A DNA stretch of 64,000 nt from Paenibacillus wulumuqiensis. Its GTDB lineage: Bacteria > Bacillota > Bacilli > Paenibacillales > Paenibacillaceae. Positions 63,985-64,000 of this stretch are shown piece by piece; within the stretch, counting starts at the first letter, position 1, and every line of letters starts with the position of its first letter. The stretch covers positions 131,150 through 195,149 of the forward strand of contig NZ_KQ040794.1 of the NCBI RefSeq assembly GCF_000971965.1. Direction: 5' to 3'. The notes under the pieces were generated by a model, which saw only the letters and a program-made list of their open reading frames with translations, was not told the DNA's origin and made no database searches. The position numbers and the translations under genes were made by a program.

Positions 63985-64000
63985 TTCCGGATACAGCAGG

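Noticed and set aside
1-64000. tRNA, rRNA, CRISPR array, transposase or prophage genes
   Set aside because: No cloverleaf-like, repeat-spacer or transposase/integrase sequence was noticed on either strand; a covariance search was not possible.

Overview
The window looks like chromosome of a Gram-positive, Paenibacillus-type bacterium. The evidence is strong AGGAGG-type ribosome sites with frequent GTG/TTG starts, CcpA-style catabolite boxes, a GlcT-RAT-ptsG antitermination switch, a yuaF/floT pair, a tandem glycine riboswitch ahead of gcvT-gcvPA-gcvPB, and a fusaricidin-type lipopeptide cluster, a family known from Paenibacillus polymyxa. Genes named by homology are recognised from sequence motifs read by eye; no database search was run.

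Layout. 1-6.6 kb: end of a membrane acyltransferase gene, a 2-keto-3-deoxygluconate kinase/aldolase pair (kdgK-kdgA), an alpha/beta hydrolase, a HAD phosphatase, a sirtuin and an aldo/keto reductase. 7-12.1 kb: an AraC-type regulator divergent from galK-galE-galT, with a cre-like box and a candidate AraC-type direct repeat. 12.2-13.0 kb: AT-rich leader without a convincing gene. 13.0-42.6 kb: one co-directional biosynthetic block in the order enoyl-ACP reductase, acyl ligase, aldehyde-dehydrogenase-like protein, acetolactate-synthase-like TPP enzyme, FabF-like ketosynthase, FabZ-like hot-dog protein, and a 7,517-residue non-ribosomal peptide synthetase (NRPS). This is the order I recall for fusGFEDCBA. 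42.7-49.6 kb: a hydrolase, an iron-type alcohol dehydrogenase, NfeD/flotillin and GlcT. 49.6-54.6 kb: ptsG with its RAT/terminator leader, then ptsH-ptsI. 54.9-56.0 kb: small monooxygenase-like and GNAT genes. 56.2-61.3 kb: the glycine cleavage genes, with gcvH divergent from gcvT-gcvPA-gcvPB. 61.3-64 kb: repeat-rich intergenic DNA, a short-chain dehydrogenase and a DUF2569-like membrane protein.

Main observation. The NRPS has six modules. The adenylation (A) domain signatures read Thr, Val, (module 3), Thr, Asn and Ala-like. Epimerases follow modules 2, 4 and 5 and a thioesterase ends the protein. This matches fusaricidin A (Thr, D-Val, third residue, D-allo-Thr, D-Asn, D-Ala), except that the A domain of module 3 is reduced from about 500 to about 130 residues. 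It keeps only a degenerate A6-A7 stretch, while its condensation and carrier domains look intact and the 22.5-kb reading frame is unbroken. The enzyme must therefore skip the module, load its carrier in trans, or make no complete product. Three tailoring proteins in the cluster (FabZ-like, TPP enzyme, ALDH-like) also depart from family catalytic residues, which suggests specialised chemistry for the acyl starter.

A second observation is a pair of about 120-bp imperfect palindromes (54.7 and 62.0 kb). They are copies of one family in opposite orientations, with compensating differences between their arms.
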